Positions 9,069 through 16,682 of a DNA stretch of 64,000 nucleotides are shown piece by piece; within the stretch, counting starts at the first letter, position 1, and the number at the start of each line of letters is the position of its first letter. Both the position numbers and the translations under genes were made by a program. The notes beneath the pieces are model-generated. The model saw only the letters and a program-made list of their open reading frames with translations. It made no database searches and was not told where the DNA came from. The DNA comes from Niveispirillum sp943371025 (GTDB lineage: Bacteria; Pseudomonadota; Alphaproteobacteria; Azospirillales; Azospirillaceae), in assembly GCA_943371025.1 (NCBI GenBank), contig CALRTC020000017.1, forward strand, positions 62,001 to 126,000, written 5' to 3'.

Positions 9069-9193
9069 CCCGTCATCCCGGCGAAAGCCGGGACCCAGGG
9101 GCCACAAGATCAAACTTTAACGCAGCGTCGATCACAGCGGCGGATAGGTCGGGCTTTGGGCCCCTGGGTCCCGGCTTTCGCCGGGATGACGGG
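9069..9193. repeat. Paired palindrome, class 1
   Basis: Arms CCCGTCATCCCGGCGAAAGC...CAGGGGCC and its inverse flank a ~55-base spacer. Each arm can form TCCCGGC-GAAA-GCCGGGA. It occupies most of the 319-base gap before the permease gene. Class 1 copies also lie at 16476, 17751, 36279 and 60655. Confidence 0.88.
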
Positions 9194-9341
9194 AAAAGGA
9201 CGCGGGGCAACACACATGGTGGGCTGACCGGGAGCCCCCCCAACGACAACAGTTGGCATCGTCGCGCAAAAATCGCACAACCACCCCCCAACCATGACCA
9301 TACCGGGCAAACCGGCGTTAATTCGGACAGGAGCGAAGTGA

Positions 9342-10760
9342 ATGAGTTTCTGGGGTCGTCGCAAGTCACTGGATTCCCAACTTCATGTCGATCATGACCG
9401 GCAGCTGAAGCGCACACTCAGCTGGCCGCATCTGATCGCGTTGGGGATCGGGGCCATCATCGGCACGGGCATCTATACGCTGACCGGCATCGGGGCGGAA
9501 CGCGCCGGGCCGGCCGTGGTGCTGGCCTTCGCCGCTTGCGGCGTCCTCTGCGTTTTTGCCGCCTTGACCTATACGGAGATGGCGACCCTCGTGCCCGCCG
9601 CCGGCAGTGCCTATACCTACACCTATTCGGTGCTGGGCGAAGGGCTGGCCTGGCTGGTGGGGTGGAGCCTGGTGCTGGAATATGCCGTCACCTGTGCCGC
9701 CGTCGCCGTGGGCTGGTCGGGCTATATGGTGGGCCTGCTGGAAAGCCTGGGCATCCATCTGCCAACCTGGATGCTGTCGGGCCCGCATGCGGGCGGCATC
9801 ATCAACCTGCCGGCCGTGCTGATCACGCTGGCCGTCACCGCCATGCTGGCGCGCGGGGCCAAGGAAAGCGCCACGCTGAACATCGTGCTGGTGGCCATCA
9901 AGATCATGGCCCTGGCCGTGTTTGTCGGCATCGCCGCACCCGCCCTGGTGCCCGATAATTTCAGCCCCTTCATGCCCTATGGCTTTGCCTCCCACACGGT
10001 GGATGGCCATGCCCGCGGCGTGATGGCGGCGGCGGCCATCGTCTTCTTCGCCTTTTTCGGTTTCGACGCCGTGTCGACGTCGGCCGAAGAAGTGAAGAAC
10101 CCGACGCGTGACCTGACCATCGGCATCATCGGTTCCATGGTCGTCTGCACCGTCATCTATATGATCGTGGCCGCCTGCGCCGTCGGCGCCTGGCCCTTTG
10201 CCGAATTCGCCGCCAGCGGCGAACCGCTGGCCTTCATCCTGCGCGGCCTGGGCCATCCGGGTGCCGCCTTCGGCATCGGCGCTGCGGCCATCATCGCCCT
10301 GCCCTCGGTCATCCTGGTGATGATGTTCGGCCAGACCCGCGTCTTCTTCGTCATGGCCCGCGACGGTCTGCTGCCGCGCAGCCTCAGCAAGCTGGACGCG
10401 CACAAGCGCGGGCCCTTGAAGCTGACCCTGATTGTCGGCGCCTTCGTCTCCCTGGTCGCGGGCTTCTTCCGCCTGGACCAGATCGCCGAACTGTCGAACG
10501 CCGGCACCCTGACCGCGTTTATCGCCGTGTCGGTCTGCGTCATGGTCCTGCGCCGCACGCGGCCTGACCTGCCACGCCTGTTCAAGTGCCCGGCCGTGTG
10601 GGTGGTCGCACCCCTGGCCGTCATCGGTTGCCTTTACTTCATGATCAGCCTGCCCATGGGCACGCTGGTCCGTTTCGCCATCTGGAACCTGATCGGTATC
10701 GCCATCTATCTCGCCTATGGCCGCACGCGCAGCCTGCTGGCCCAAGCCGAAGGGAAGTAA
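9342..10760 (+). CDS. APC-superfamily amino acid permease (CAT/YfnA-like)
   Basis: 472-residue inner-membrane permease with about twelve hydrophobic segments. The N-terminal HLIALGIGAIIGTGIYTLTG is the APC consensus helix with the unwound GIG substrate site. The segments PAAGSAYTYTYSVLGE and AFFGFDAVSTSAEEVKNPTR are hallmarks of the cationic amino acid transporter/YfnA group. Start ATG with AGGAG eight bases upstream. It would take up amino acids released by the two DUF885 proteins. The stop codon lies 2 bases before the GH127 gene, so the two are probably co-transcribed although their functions differ. Confidence 0.9.
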   Translation: MSFWGRRKSLDSQLHVDHDRQLKRTLSWPHLIALGIGAIIGTGIYTLTGIGAERAGPAVVLAFAACGVLCVFAALTYTEMATLVPAAGSAYTYTYSVLGEGLAWLVGWSLVLEYAVTCAAVAVGWSGYMVGLLESLGIHLPTWMLSGPHAGGIINLPAVLITLAVTAMLARGAKESATLNIVLVAIKIMALAVFVGIAAPALVPDNFSPFMPYGFASHTVDGHARGVMAAAAIVFFAFFGFDAVSTSAEEVKNPTRDLTIGIIGSMVVCTVIYMIVAACAVGAWPFAEFAASGEPLAFILRGLGHPGAAFGIGAAAIIALPSVILVMMFGQTRVFFVMARDGLLPRSLSKLDAHKRGPLKLTLIVGAFVSLVAGFFRLDQIAELSNAGTLTAFIAVSVCVMVLRRTRPDLPRLFKCPAVWVVAPLAVIGCLYFMISLPMGTLVRFAIWNLIGIAIYLAYGRTRSLLAQAEGK

Positions 10761-10762
10761 CC

Positions 10763-13132
10763 ATGTCCAACCCGCGTTCAACCCAGCACGGCCTGTCCAG
10801 GCGCCTGTTGCTGGGAACGGCCCCGGCTGTCCTGTTGCTGGGCACCACCCCCGTCCTTGCCGCCCCCTTCACCGGTGCCTTGAGGCCGAAAATGGAGCCG
10901 TTCCCGCTGTCGTCCGTGCGGCTGCTGCCGTCGCCCTTCCTGACGGCGCTGGAGGCGAACCGGGCCTATCTGCACAAGCTGGAACCCGACCGCCTGCTGC
11001 ATAATTTCCGCACGCAAGCGGGGCTGGAGCCCAAGGGCGAGGTCTATGGCGGCTGGGAAAGCGACACGATCGCGGGCCATACGCTGGGCCATTACATGAC
11101 GGCGCTGGCCCTGATGTACGCGCAGACAGGCGACGCGGAATGCAAGCGGCGCCTGTCCTACATCATCGACGAACTGGCCCTGTGCCAGGCGCAGAGCCCG
11201 GACGGCTTCGTCGCCGGCTTCACCCGCAAGAACGGCGACAAGATCGAACATGGCAAGCTGGTGTTCGACGAGGTGCGCAAGGGCGACATCCGCTCGCGCG
11301 GGTTCGACCTGAATGGCTGCTGGGTGCCGCTCTATACTTGGCACAAGATGTTCGCCGGCATTCTGGACGCCCAGGAACTCTGCAACCTGCATCACGGCAT
11401 CCCGGTCGCGGAAAAGCTGGCCGCCTATATCGACGATGTCTTTGCCGGCCTGAATGACGAGCAGATCCAGAAGGTTCTGGACTGTGAACATGGCGGCATC
11501 AATGAGAGCTTTGCCGAGCTGTATGTCCGCACCGGCAACCGCCGCTGGCTGGCCCTGGCGGAGAAGATCTATCACCGCAAGGTGCTGGAACCGCTGAGCC
11601 AGGGCATCGACAGCCTGCCCAACATCCACGCCAACACCCAGATCCCCAAGATTATCGGCCTGGCCCGCCTGCACGAGATCACGGGCGCGGAGCGTCACGG
11701 CAAGGCCGCCAGCTTCTTCTGGGAGACGGTGACGCGGGATTATTCCTATGTCATCGGCGGCAATGCCGACCGCGAATATTTCCAGACGCCGCGGTCGGTG
11801 TCCAAGCACATCACCGAACAGACCTGCGAGAGCTGCAACACCTACAATATGCTGAAGCTGACCCGGCATCTTTATGCCGGGACGCCGGACGCGCGCTATT
11901 TCGACTATTACGAACGCGCGCATCTGAACCATATCATGGCGCACCAGAACCCGAAGACGGGGATGTTCGCCTATATGGTGCCGCTGATGTCGGGCACGCA
12001 CCGCGACTTCTCCACGCCGTTCGACGATTTCTGGTGCTGTGTCGGCAGCGGCATGGAAAGCCATGCCAAGCATGGCGAGTCCATCTATTGGCAGGCCGGC
12101 GATGATGTGACGGTCAATCTCTATATCCCCAGCACGCTGGCCGCCGGCCAGTCGACGCCGGCGCTGAAGCTGGAAACCCGCTATCCGTTCGCCGACGATG
12201 TGACCATCACGGTGACCAAGCCGGCGGGCAAGGGCGCCTTGATGCTGCGCGTGCCGGGCTGGTGCGACGGCGCGACGGTCGCCGTCAATGGCAAGCCGGC
12301 CGATGCCACCGCGCGCAATGGCTATATCCGCGTGTCCGGCCCGTTCAAGGCCGGCGATACCATCGCCCTGACCCTGCCGCGCACGCTGCGGATCGAGGCG
12401 ACGGTGGATGACCCCAACACGGTCGCCCTGCTGCACGGGCCCTTGGTCCTGGCCGGCGATCTGGGTCCGGCGAATGAGACCTGGAAGGGCCTGCCGCCCG
12501 TGCTGGTGGGCAGCGACCTGCTGGCCGCGATGCAGCCCACGGGCGAGGCATCGGTGTTCCAGACAAAGGGCATTGTCCGGCCGGGCGACCTGACCCTGCG
12601 GCCCTTCACCTTCCAGCATGAACGCAACACGGCCGTCTATTTCAAGCGCTTCACGGATGCGGAATGGAAAGTCGAACAGGCCCGGTTCGAGGCGGAGCAG
12701 GCCCGCCTGAAGGACCTTCAGGAACGCTCGGCCGACATGATGCATCTGGGCGAGATGCAGGCCGAACGCGACCACGACCTGGACGCCAAGATCTCCTACC
12801 CCGTCACCTATCGCGGCCGCAACGGCCGCGACGCCCGCACGGGCGGCTATTTCGAATTCACCATGAAGACGAAGCCCGGGCCGCTGGTGCTGCAGGCGAC
12901 GTACTGGGGGGAGGAGCGCAGCCGCAAATTCTCCATCCTGGTCGATGGCAAGGAGATCGCGAAGGAAGAGCTGAACGCCGAAAAGCCCGGCGAGTTCTTC
13001 GAGCGCGATTACGCCATCCCCGAGGCCCTGACCAAGGGCAAGGACAAGGTCCGCATCCGCTTCGAACCGGAAACCGGCTTCTCCGCCGGCCCGTCCTTCG
13101 GCGTGCGCCTGTTCGCGGGCAAGGGGGCGTAA
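10763..13132 (+). CDS. Glycoside hydrolase family 127 (beta-L-arabinofuranosidase, DUF1680)
   Basis: 789-residue exported enzyme that releases L-arabinofuranose from arabinooligosaccharides. The N-terminus (SRRLLLGTAPAVLLLG) looks like a Tat signal. The GH127 zinc-thiolate site is visible: E356 and C358 in TCESC, then C425-C426 in FWCCVGSGME, matching Glu338/Cys340/Cys417/Cys418 of the characterised HypBA1. The C-terminal ~150 residues form the beta-sandwich usually annotated DUF4986. The start ATG follows AAGGGAAG inside the end of the permease gene. It belongs functionally with the arabinose genes from 15507 on, from which the islet at 13258-15400 now separates it. Confidence 0.9.
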   Translation: MSNPRSTQHGLSRRLLLGTAPAVLLLGTTPVLAAPFTGALRPKMEPFPLSSVRLLPSPFLTALEANRAYLHKLEPDRLLHNFRTQAGLEPKGEVYGGWESDTIAGHTLGHYMTALALMYAQTGDAECKRRLSYIIDELALCQAQSPDGFVAGFTRKNGDKIEHGKLVFDEVRKGDIRSRGFDLNGCWVPLYTWHKMFAGILDAQELCNLHHGIPVAEKLAAYIDDVFAGLNDEQIQKVLDCEHGGINESFAELYVRTGNRRWLALAEKIYHRKVLEPLSQGIDSLPNIHANTQIPKIIGLARLHEITGAERHGKAASFFWETVTRDYSYVIGGNADREYFQTPRSVSKHITEQTCESCNTYNMLKLTRHLYAGTPDARYFDYYERAHLNHIMAHQNPKTGMFAYMVPLMSGTHRDFSTPFDDFWCCVGSGMESHAKHGESIYWQAGDDVTVNLYIPSTLAAGQSTPALKLETRYPFADDVTITVTKPAGKGALMLRVPGWCDGATVAVNGKPADATARNGYIRVSGPFKAGDTIALTLPRTLRIEATVDDPNTVALLHGPLVLAGDLGPANETWKGLPPVLVGSDLLAAMQPTGEASVFQTKGIVRPGDLTLRPFTFQHERNTAVYFKRFTDAEWKVEQARFEAEQARLKDLQERSADMMHLGEMQAERDHDLDAKISYPVTYRGRNGRDARTGGYFEFTMKTKPGPLVLQATYWGEERSRKFSILVDGKEIAKEELNAEKPGEFFERDYAIPEALTKGKDKVRIRFEPETGFSAGPSFGVRLFAGKGA

Positions 13133-13145
13133 GGGAGGTGACGTT

Positions 13146-13210
13146 CGGAGCGGGCGGGGCGCCCGCTCCGGCAAACCATATCCCGGTGCGTTCTACTCAC
13201 CGGGATATGG
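13146..13210. terminator. Two consecutive hairpins after GH127
   Basis: First a 10-bp stem CGGAGCGGGC/GCCCGCTCCG (13146-13170, 5-nt loop). Then a 13-bp stem CCATATCCCGGTG/CACCGGGATATGG (13176-13210, 9-nt loop). Neither is followed by a U-tract on the plus strand. They separate two convergent genes and may work as a bidirectional end or as a border of the islet. Confidence 0.5.
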
Positions 13211-13257
13211 GATCGGCCCCACAATCGTTGTAAAGGGGCCTATTGCTTCAGGCCGCT

Positions 13258-14046
13258 TCAAACAATCGCATCACGAAGATCGGCACCGGCAGACGTACCG
13301 TCGCCGTTAAATGCGGCGGACACGTTATTGAATGACAATGTATAGGGGGCCGGCAGGGTGCCGCCGGGCGGGAATCCATGGTAGTGGACATCCTTCTTCT
13401 TGTCGTCGCCGTAAACGGCCACTGCGTTCGTCTTCACATGCTCCCCCCAGGATTTCATGGCCTTGGGGCTGGACAGGTAGGGATTCAGGAAATGCGTCGA
13501 GCCCTTGATGGGGCTGTCCGCACCGGCGGCCCGGCCAACAAGATGGGTGCGCACGATATCCATGATGTCAGTCCGCGCCGCAGGAAGACCGGTCCAGGTC
13601 CCGTGCTTGTTCACGGCCGAGAACTGCTGGGGCTGGTCAATGACCGCCTCAATCGTATCGGGATAGCCCTCGTGCGCGACCCGGTTGATCACCGCGTCAA
13701 CGACCGCCGCCAGTCCGCCCGCCAGTTGCGCCGAGCCATATTTCCCGAAATGTCCAACCTCGCTCTGGGCGACACGGGCAAGGGCGTCAAGCCTGCGGTC
13801 ATCCACCGTGATCACCCGCTCTGTCGGCGCATGAGCCGCCGGCGACGCCTTTGCCATGGCTGCAGGCACCAAGGCCGCAGGTGATGGTGATGGCGACAAT
13901 TGGGGCTGAGGAATCGTGCAGGTAGCCTCGTAGGTTGCTCCGCCGGGCTCCAGGGTCGCCGAAAAGGCCCCCTTGCTGTTTTCGCAGATGGTCCTGAGGT
14001 TGTCGACAACTTCAGGCTTGACGTTGCGGAGCGTCCAGCTGGTCAT
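13258..14046 (-). CDS. SleB-like cell wall hydrolase (Hydrolase_2 domain)
   Basis: 262 residues. Residues ~85-200 match the SleB/Hydrolase_2 lytic transglycosylase-type domain: a helix with the presumed catalytic glutamate (VAQSEVGHFG, E96), AVVDAVINRVAHEGYPDTIE, and QPQQFSAV. Family members cleave peptidoglycan. The first ~45 residues form a small domain I do not recognise, joined by a Pro/Ser/Ala-rich linker (residues 44-72). There is no signal peptide, so export would need another route, or the protein acts on lysis. It starts 7 bases after the lipoprotein gene ends, so the two form an operon. Toxic effector, phage remnant or housekeeping hydrolase are all possible. Confidence 0.75.
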   Translation of the reverse strand: MTSWTLRNVKPEVVDNLRTICENSKGAFSATLEPGGATYEATCTIPQPQLSPSPSPAALVPAAMAKASPAAHAPTERVITVDDRRLDALARVAQSEVGHFGKYGSAQLAGGLAAVVDAVINRVAHEGYPDTIEAVIDQPQQFSAVNKHGTWTGLPAARTDIMDIVRTHLVGRAAGADSPIKGSTHFLNPYLSSPKAMKSWGEHVKTNAVAVYGDDKKKDVHYHGFPPGGTLPAPYTLSFNNVSAAFNGDGTSAGADLRDAIV

Positions 14047-14053
14047 CTTCCCC

Positions 14054-14959
14054 TCACTTCAGTTTCAAAGTGTTGACAATCGCCTCATTCACTGCGGCAT
14101 TCTCAGGCTCCACGACCGCCGCTAGCGCCCGGGAGCCCAGATCCTGGATACTCAAGTTGATATTCCCTTTATTCTTCACAACAAGATCCAGATAAGGCTG
14201 AATATTCTCAACTTTTGAAATGTATTTCGTCAAAATCGATATGATATCCTGGTTTTCCGGAAGGCGAACGTTGAACAAGACATCACCGGCCTGTTTGGCG
14301 ACGTAGTTCTTTTCACGCTCTGCCTGGGACGCTTGATCGTTTAATCCCACAATCGCCGCGGCCAACGTCCCGGCCTGCCAGTAACGCCGCAAATCGCCAA
14401 GTGCCGCTTCGATCGGATACTTGGTCTGATCGGCGGAATTAAGGTTATTGTAGATTTCTGCGCGAACAGCGGCGCGGCCGGCGCGCATTTGCGACATAAA
14501 GGCCTGAACGGTGCGCTCCGCCAGGATCTCCTTACTATAGGTGGTCTGTGCCGCCGAAATGCCGCCGCCGATTAGGGAATAGACCCGTGACGCCGTACCC
14601 GTTGTGTAACCACCAAGCAGACCAGCCGTCAAGCCGCTGAAAGACAGAATAAACCCTGTCTTCCTGGCCTCTGCCAGAATGGAATTCTCATATTCACCAT
14701 AAAGTGCATCAATTTCTGCCAATCGTGCAAAAACAATTGCATCGCGTGATTCGCGTGTTGGAACACTCAACGCCGCCTTGATTGCGGCTTCGTTCAGTCT
14801 GTTTTCGAATACAACTGTATCCAGCAGGGGCCTTGTCTGCTGGTTCTGACCGCTTGGTGGAAAGACGTCACCGGGTGTGCCGTCCAGCGAATTCTGGCAT
14901 CCCGTCAAGGCAAGGGTAGACAGCCCCAATACTGCATAAATATGACAGATCTTCATCAT
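14054..14959 (-). CDS. Lipoprotein of unknown function in AT-rich DNA
   Basis: 301 residues. The start ATG at 14959 has GGAGGATC nicely placed; the longer frame to 15067 lacks such a site. A lipobox LALTGC (cysteine ~20) predicts an acylated periplasmic or outer-membrane protein. A Gly/Ser-rich hydrophobic stretch (FILSFSGLTAGLLGGY to GGGISAA) could insert in a membrane; the rest is helical and charged. I do not recognise the family. Base composition is unlike the neighbours: 14161-14280 has 43 G+C of 120. It is the first gene of a two-gene unit with the SleB-like hydrolase, which makes a partner or immunity role conceivable but unproven. Confidence 0.7.
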   Translation of the reverse strand: MMKICHIYAVLGLSTLALTGCQNSLDGTPGDVFPPSGQNQQTRPLLDTVVFENRLNEAAIKAALSVPTRESRDAIVFARLAEIDALYGEYENSILAEARKTGFILSFSGLTAGLLGGYTTGTASRVYSLIGGGISAAQTTYSKEILAERTVQAFMSQMRAGRAAVRAEIYNNLNSADQTKYPIEAALGDLRRYWQAGTLAAAIVGLNDQASQAEREKNYVAKQAGDVLFNVRLPENQDIISILTKYISKVENIQPYLDLVVKNKGNINLSIQDLGSRALAAVVEPENAAVNEAIVNTLKLK

Positions 14960-15078
14960 GGACTGATCCTCCATTTCAGAAATTCCGCATTCGTGCGTGA
15001 CTAGTGTCCGCCCGGAAAGCCAGAGTCTGTCAAGCGTGTTCAGAAGCACCTGATAGTCTCTAAGCATTTATTTTTCTT

Positions 15079-15122
15079 TGTGATTCACGCTTCAAATGCT
15101 TCCATTTGAAGCGTGAATCACA
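15079..15122. promoter_or_regulatory. Perfect 20-bp hairpin upstream of the lipoprotein gene
   Basis: TGTGATTCACGCTTCAAATG, loop CTTC, then the exact complement. Each arm contains a GANTC site (GATTC, GAATC), the CcrM methylation sequence of alphaproteobacteria. It lies 120 bases before the lipoprotein start codon, so it could be in its leader or be a regulator site. It is unlike any other repeat in the window. Confidence 0.6.
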
Positions 15123-15145
15123 CTCTAATTACGCTCAGGGCTTCC

Positions 15146-15189
15146 TTTTACCCCGTCATACCGGCTTTCGCCGGTATGACGGGGTAAAA
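15146..15189. repeat. Single palindrome with A/T borders, possible bidirectional terminator
   Basis: TTTTACCCCGTCATACCGGC, loop TTTC, then the complement down to GGGGTAAAA. It is a single-arm version of the class 1 palindrome. A T-tract lies on one side and an A-tract on the other, so transcripts from either direction would end in a hairpin plus U-tract. Confidence 0.65.
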
Positions 15190-15506
15190 GATCATATTAC
15201 GTTGGGAAAGCTGGATAACTTCCTGGACGGCCTCTTAGGCACGTGACTTCAGCAAGGGCGGCGGCGTATGGACGAACACGGCAAGCGATTAAACTTTAAT
15301 TAATATTTTTCTCGAAATAGTTCAAGTGCCGTTGTGTATCCAGATCGAAAATCCCACGAAATATCTAATTCTTTGATATCACACAAGAAAATACGTGTAT
15401 ATTCTTGTCATTCCTCGCGCCCTCAGTCCGGAGGCAGATGGCGGACCCGATATCCCGAATGTCATCGGGTGCGGGCCGGACAGGCGCCCGATTGCCCTGC
15501 CTGACC
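15190..15506. other. AT-rich intergenic stretch without a gene
   Basis: No open frame with a ribosome site is apparent. 15301-15420 holds 41 G+C of 120, the lowest I counted in the window. It contains runs such as AAACTTTAATTAATATTTTT. It lies upstream of the lipoprotein/SleB unit and downstream of the arabinose dehydrogenase gene, so it probably holds the promoter of the unit or is the foreign edge of the islet. Confidence 0.6.
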
Positions 15507-16439
15507 CTATTCGTGGAATTCCTCCACCACCACCCGCTCGCCCAGCAGGAAGGCGTCGGCCACCAGCTGCAGGGGTGTCAGGTCCACATCCGACTGGCCG
15601 GCGGCGATCAACTGGGCGAAGCGGGCGTAGAGGCGGCGATATTCATGGTCGGGGGCGGCCAGACGCTGTTCGCCGGCAAAGCTGAGCCGGGCGCCGCCAT
15701 CGGAGAGGACCAGGGGGCCGTCGGTCGTTTCGACACGGATGTCCCAGGTCTGCGGCCCCGTCTGGCGGAAATCGAAGGCCGCGCGTACGGGCACGCCGTC
15801 GCGGGTGGCCAGCGTCAGGTCGGCGGCGATGGGGGCCTGCTTGTTGGCGGGGAAGGACAGCACGGCCGACAGCGGATGCACGGGCGACGGCATGATGCGG
15901 GTCAGGATCGACAGGGCGTTGATACCGGGGTCGAACACGCCCAACCCGCCCGGCTGCCAGATCCATTCCTGGCCGGGATGCCAGCGGCGCACATCCTCCT
16001 TCCAGATGATTTCCACCGACAGGACCCTGGTACCGGTCAGGATGTTGCGCGCCGTCTCCACCGCCGCCGCCTCACGCGAATGCCAGGTGGCGAACAGGGT
16101 CAGGCCCTTCTCCCGCGCCAGCGCGGCCAGCGCCGCCACCTCTGACACCGAGGCACCCGGCGGCTTTTCCAGCATGACATGGCGGCCGGCGTTCAGGGCG
16201 GCCGCGGCCTGGGCGAAGCGGCCCTGTGGCGGGGTACACAGCGTCACCGCATTCACGTCCGGCTGGGCCGTCAGCAGGTCGGCGATGTCGTGATAATGCG
16301 GCAGGTCGGGCAGGCCGGCATGGCGGCTGGCAATGGCGGCCAGTTCCATGCCCGGCGTGGCGGCGATGGCGGGCAGATGCTGGTTGCGGGCGATGGTGCC
16401 CAGGCCCACCAGACCCAGAAGGATATTGCGGTTGGTCAT
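15507..16439 (-). CDS. araA: L-arabinose 1-dehydrogenase (Gfo/Idh/MocA family)
   Basis: 310-residue NAD(P)-dependent oxidoreductase. It would oxidise L-arabinose (often also D-galactose) to the lactone, the first step of the non-phosphorylated pathway. The Rossmann motif GLVGLGTIA is at residues 9-17. VMLEKPPGASVSEV carries the EKP lysine, and EDVRRWHPGQEWIWQPGGLG and GVFDPGINALSI are very close to the Azospirillum brasilense enzyme as I remember it. The symbol follows Azospirillum usage and is not E. coli araA (isomerase). Start ATG has AAGGATTC upstream. It is last in a minus-strand operon with the AraD1 protein and the sugar permease. Confidence 0.85.
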   Translation of the reverse strand: MTNRNILLGLVGLGTIARNQHLPAIAATPGMELAAIASRHAGLPDLPHYHDIADLLTAQPDVNAVTLCTPPQGRFAQAAAALNAGRHVMLEKPPGASVSEVAALAALAREKGLTLFATWHSREAAAVETARNILTGTRVLSVEIIWKEDVRRWHPGQEWIWQPGGLGVFDPGINALSILTRIMPSPVHPLSAVLSFPANKQAPIAADLTLATRDGVPVRAAFDFRQTGPQTWDIRVETTDGPLVLSDGGARLSFAGEQRLAAPDHEYRRLYARFAQLIAAGQSDVDLTPLQLVADAFLLGERVVVEEFHE

Positions 16440-16475
16440 GTTGAATCCTTAAAATGCGGGCCTGTTCGCACCCGT

Positions 16476-16606
16476 CCTGCCGTCATCCCGGCGAAAGCCG
16501 GGACCCAGGGGCCACAGGATAAAACCTCAACGCAGCGCGGATCAAAGCTGCCGCCAGGCCGGGCCCTTGGCCCCTGGGTCCCGGCTTTCGCCGGGATGAC
16601 GGCAGG
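16476..16606. repeat. Paired palindrome, class 1
   Basis: Same arms and related spacer as at 9069. Here it sits between two genes of the arabinose operon, so it will be transcribed as a long hairpin within that mRNA. The following bases 16607-16640 resemble a right end of the MITE-like element (GATGCTTCACCGTAAACC). Confidence 0.88.
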
Positions 16607-16682
16607 GGATGCTTCACCGTAAACCCTGACAAATCCGAGCGCTTGGGGTTCGCGTCCGCGCGCCACCCAAATCTCTGCCCCC

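Noticed and set aside
9069..9193. CRISPR-like arrangement of repeats
   Set aside because: Repeats occur as single inverted pairs separated by genes, not as direct repeats with regular unique spacers, and no cas genes are present.
16436..16666. Short frames containing VIPAKAGTQGP-type peptides
   Set aside because: These peptides arise wherever the class 1 palindrome is translated (also at 692-1012, 9073-9417, 17678-17890). They are repeat translation artefacts, not genes.
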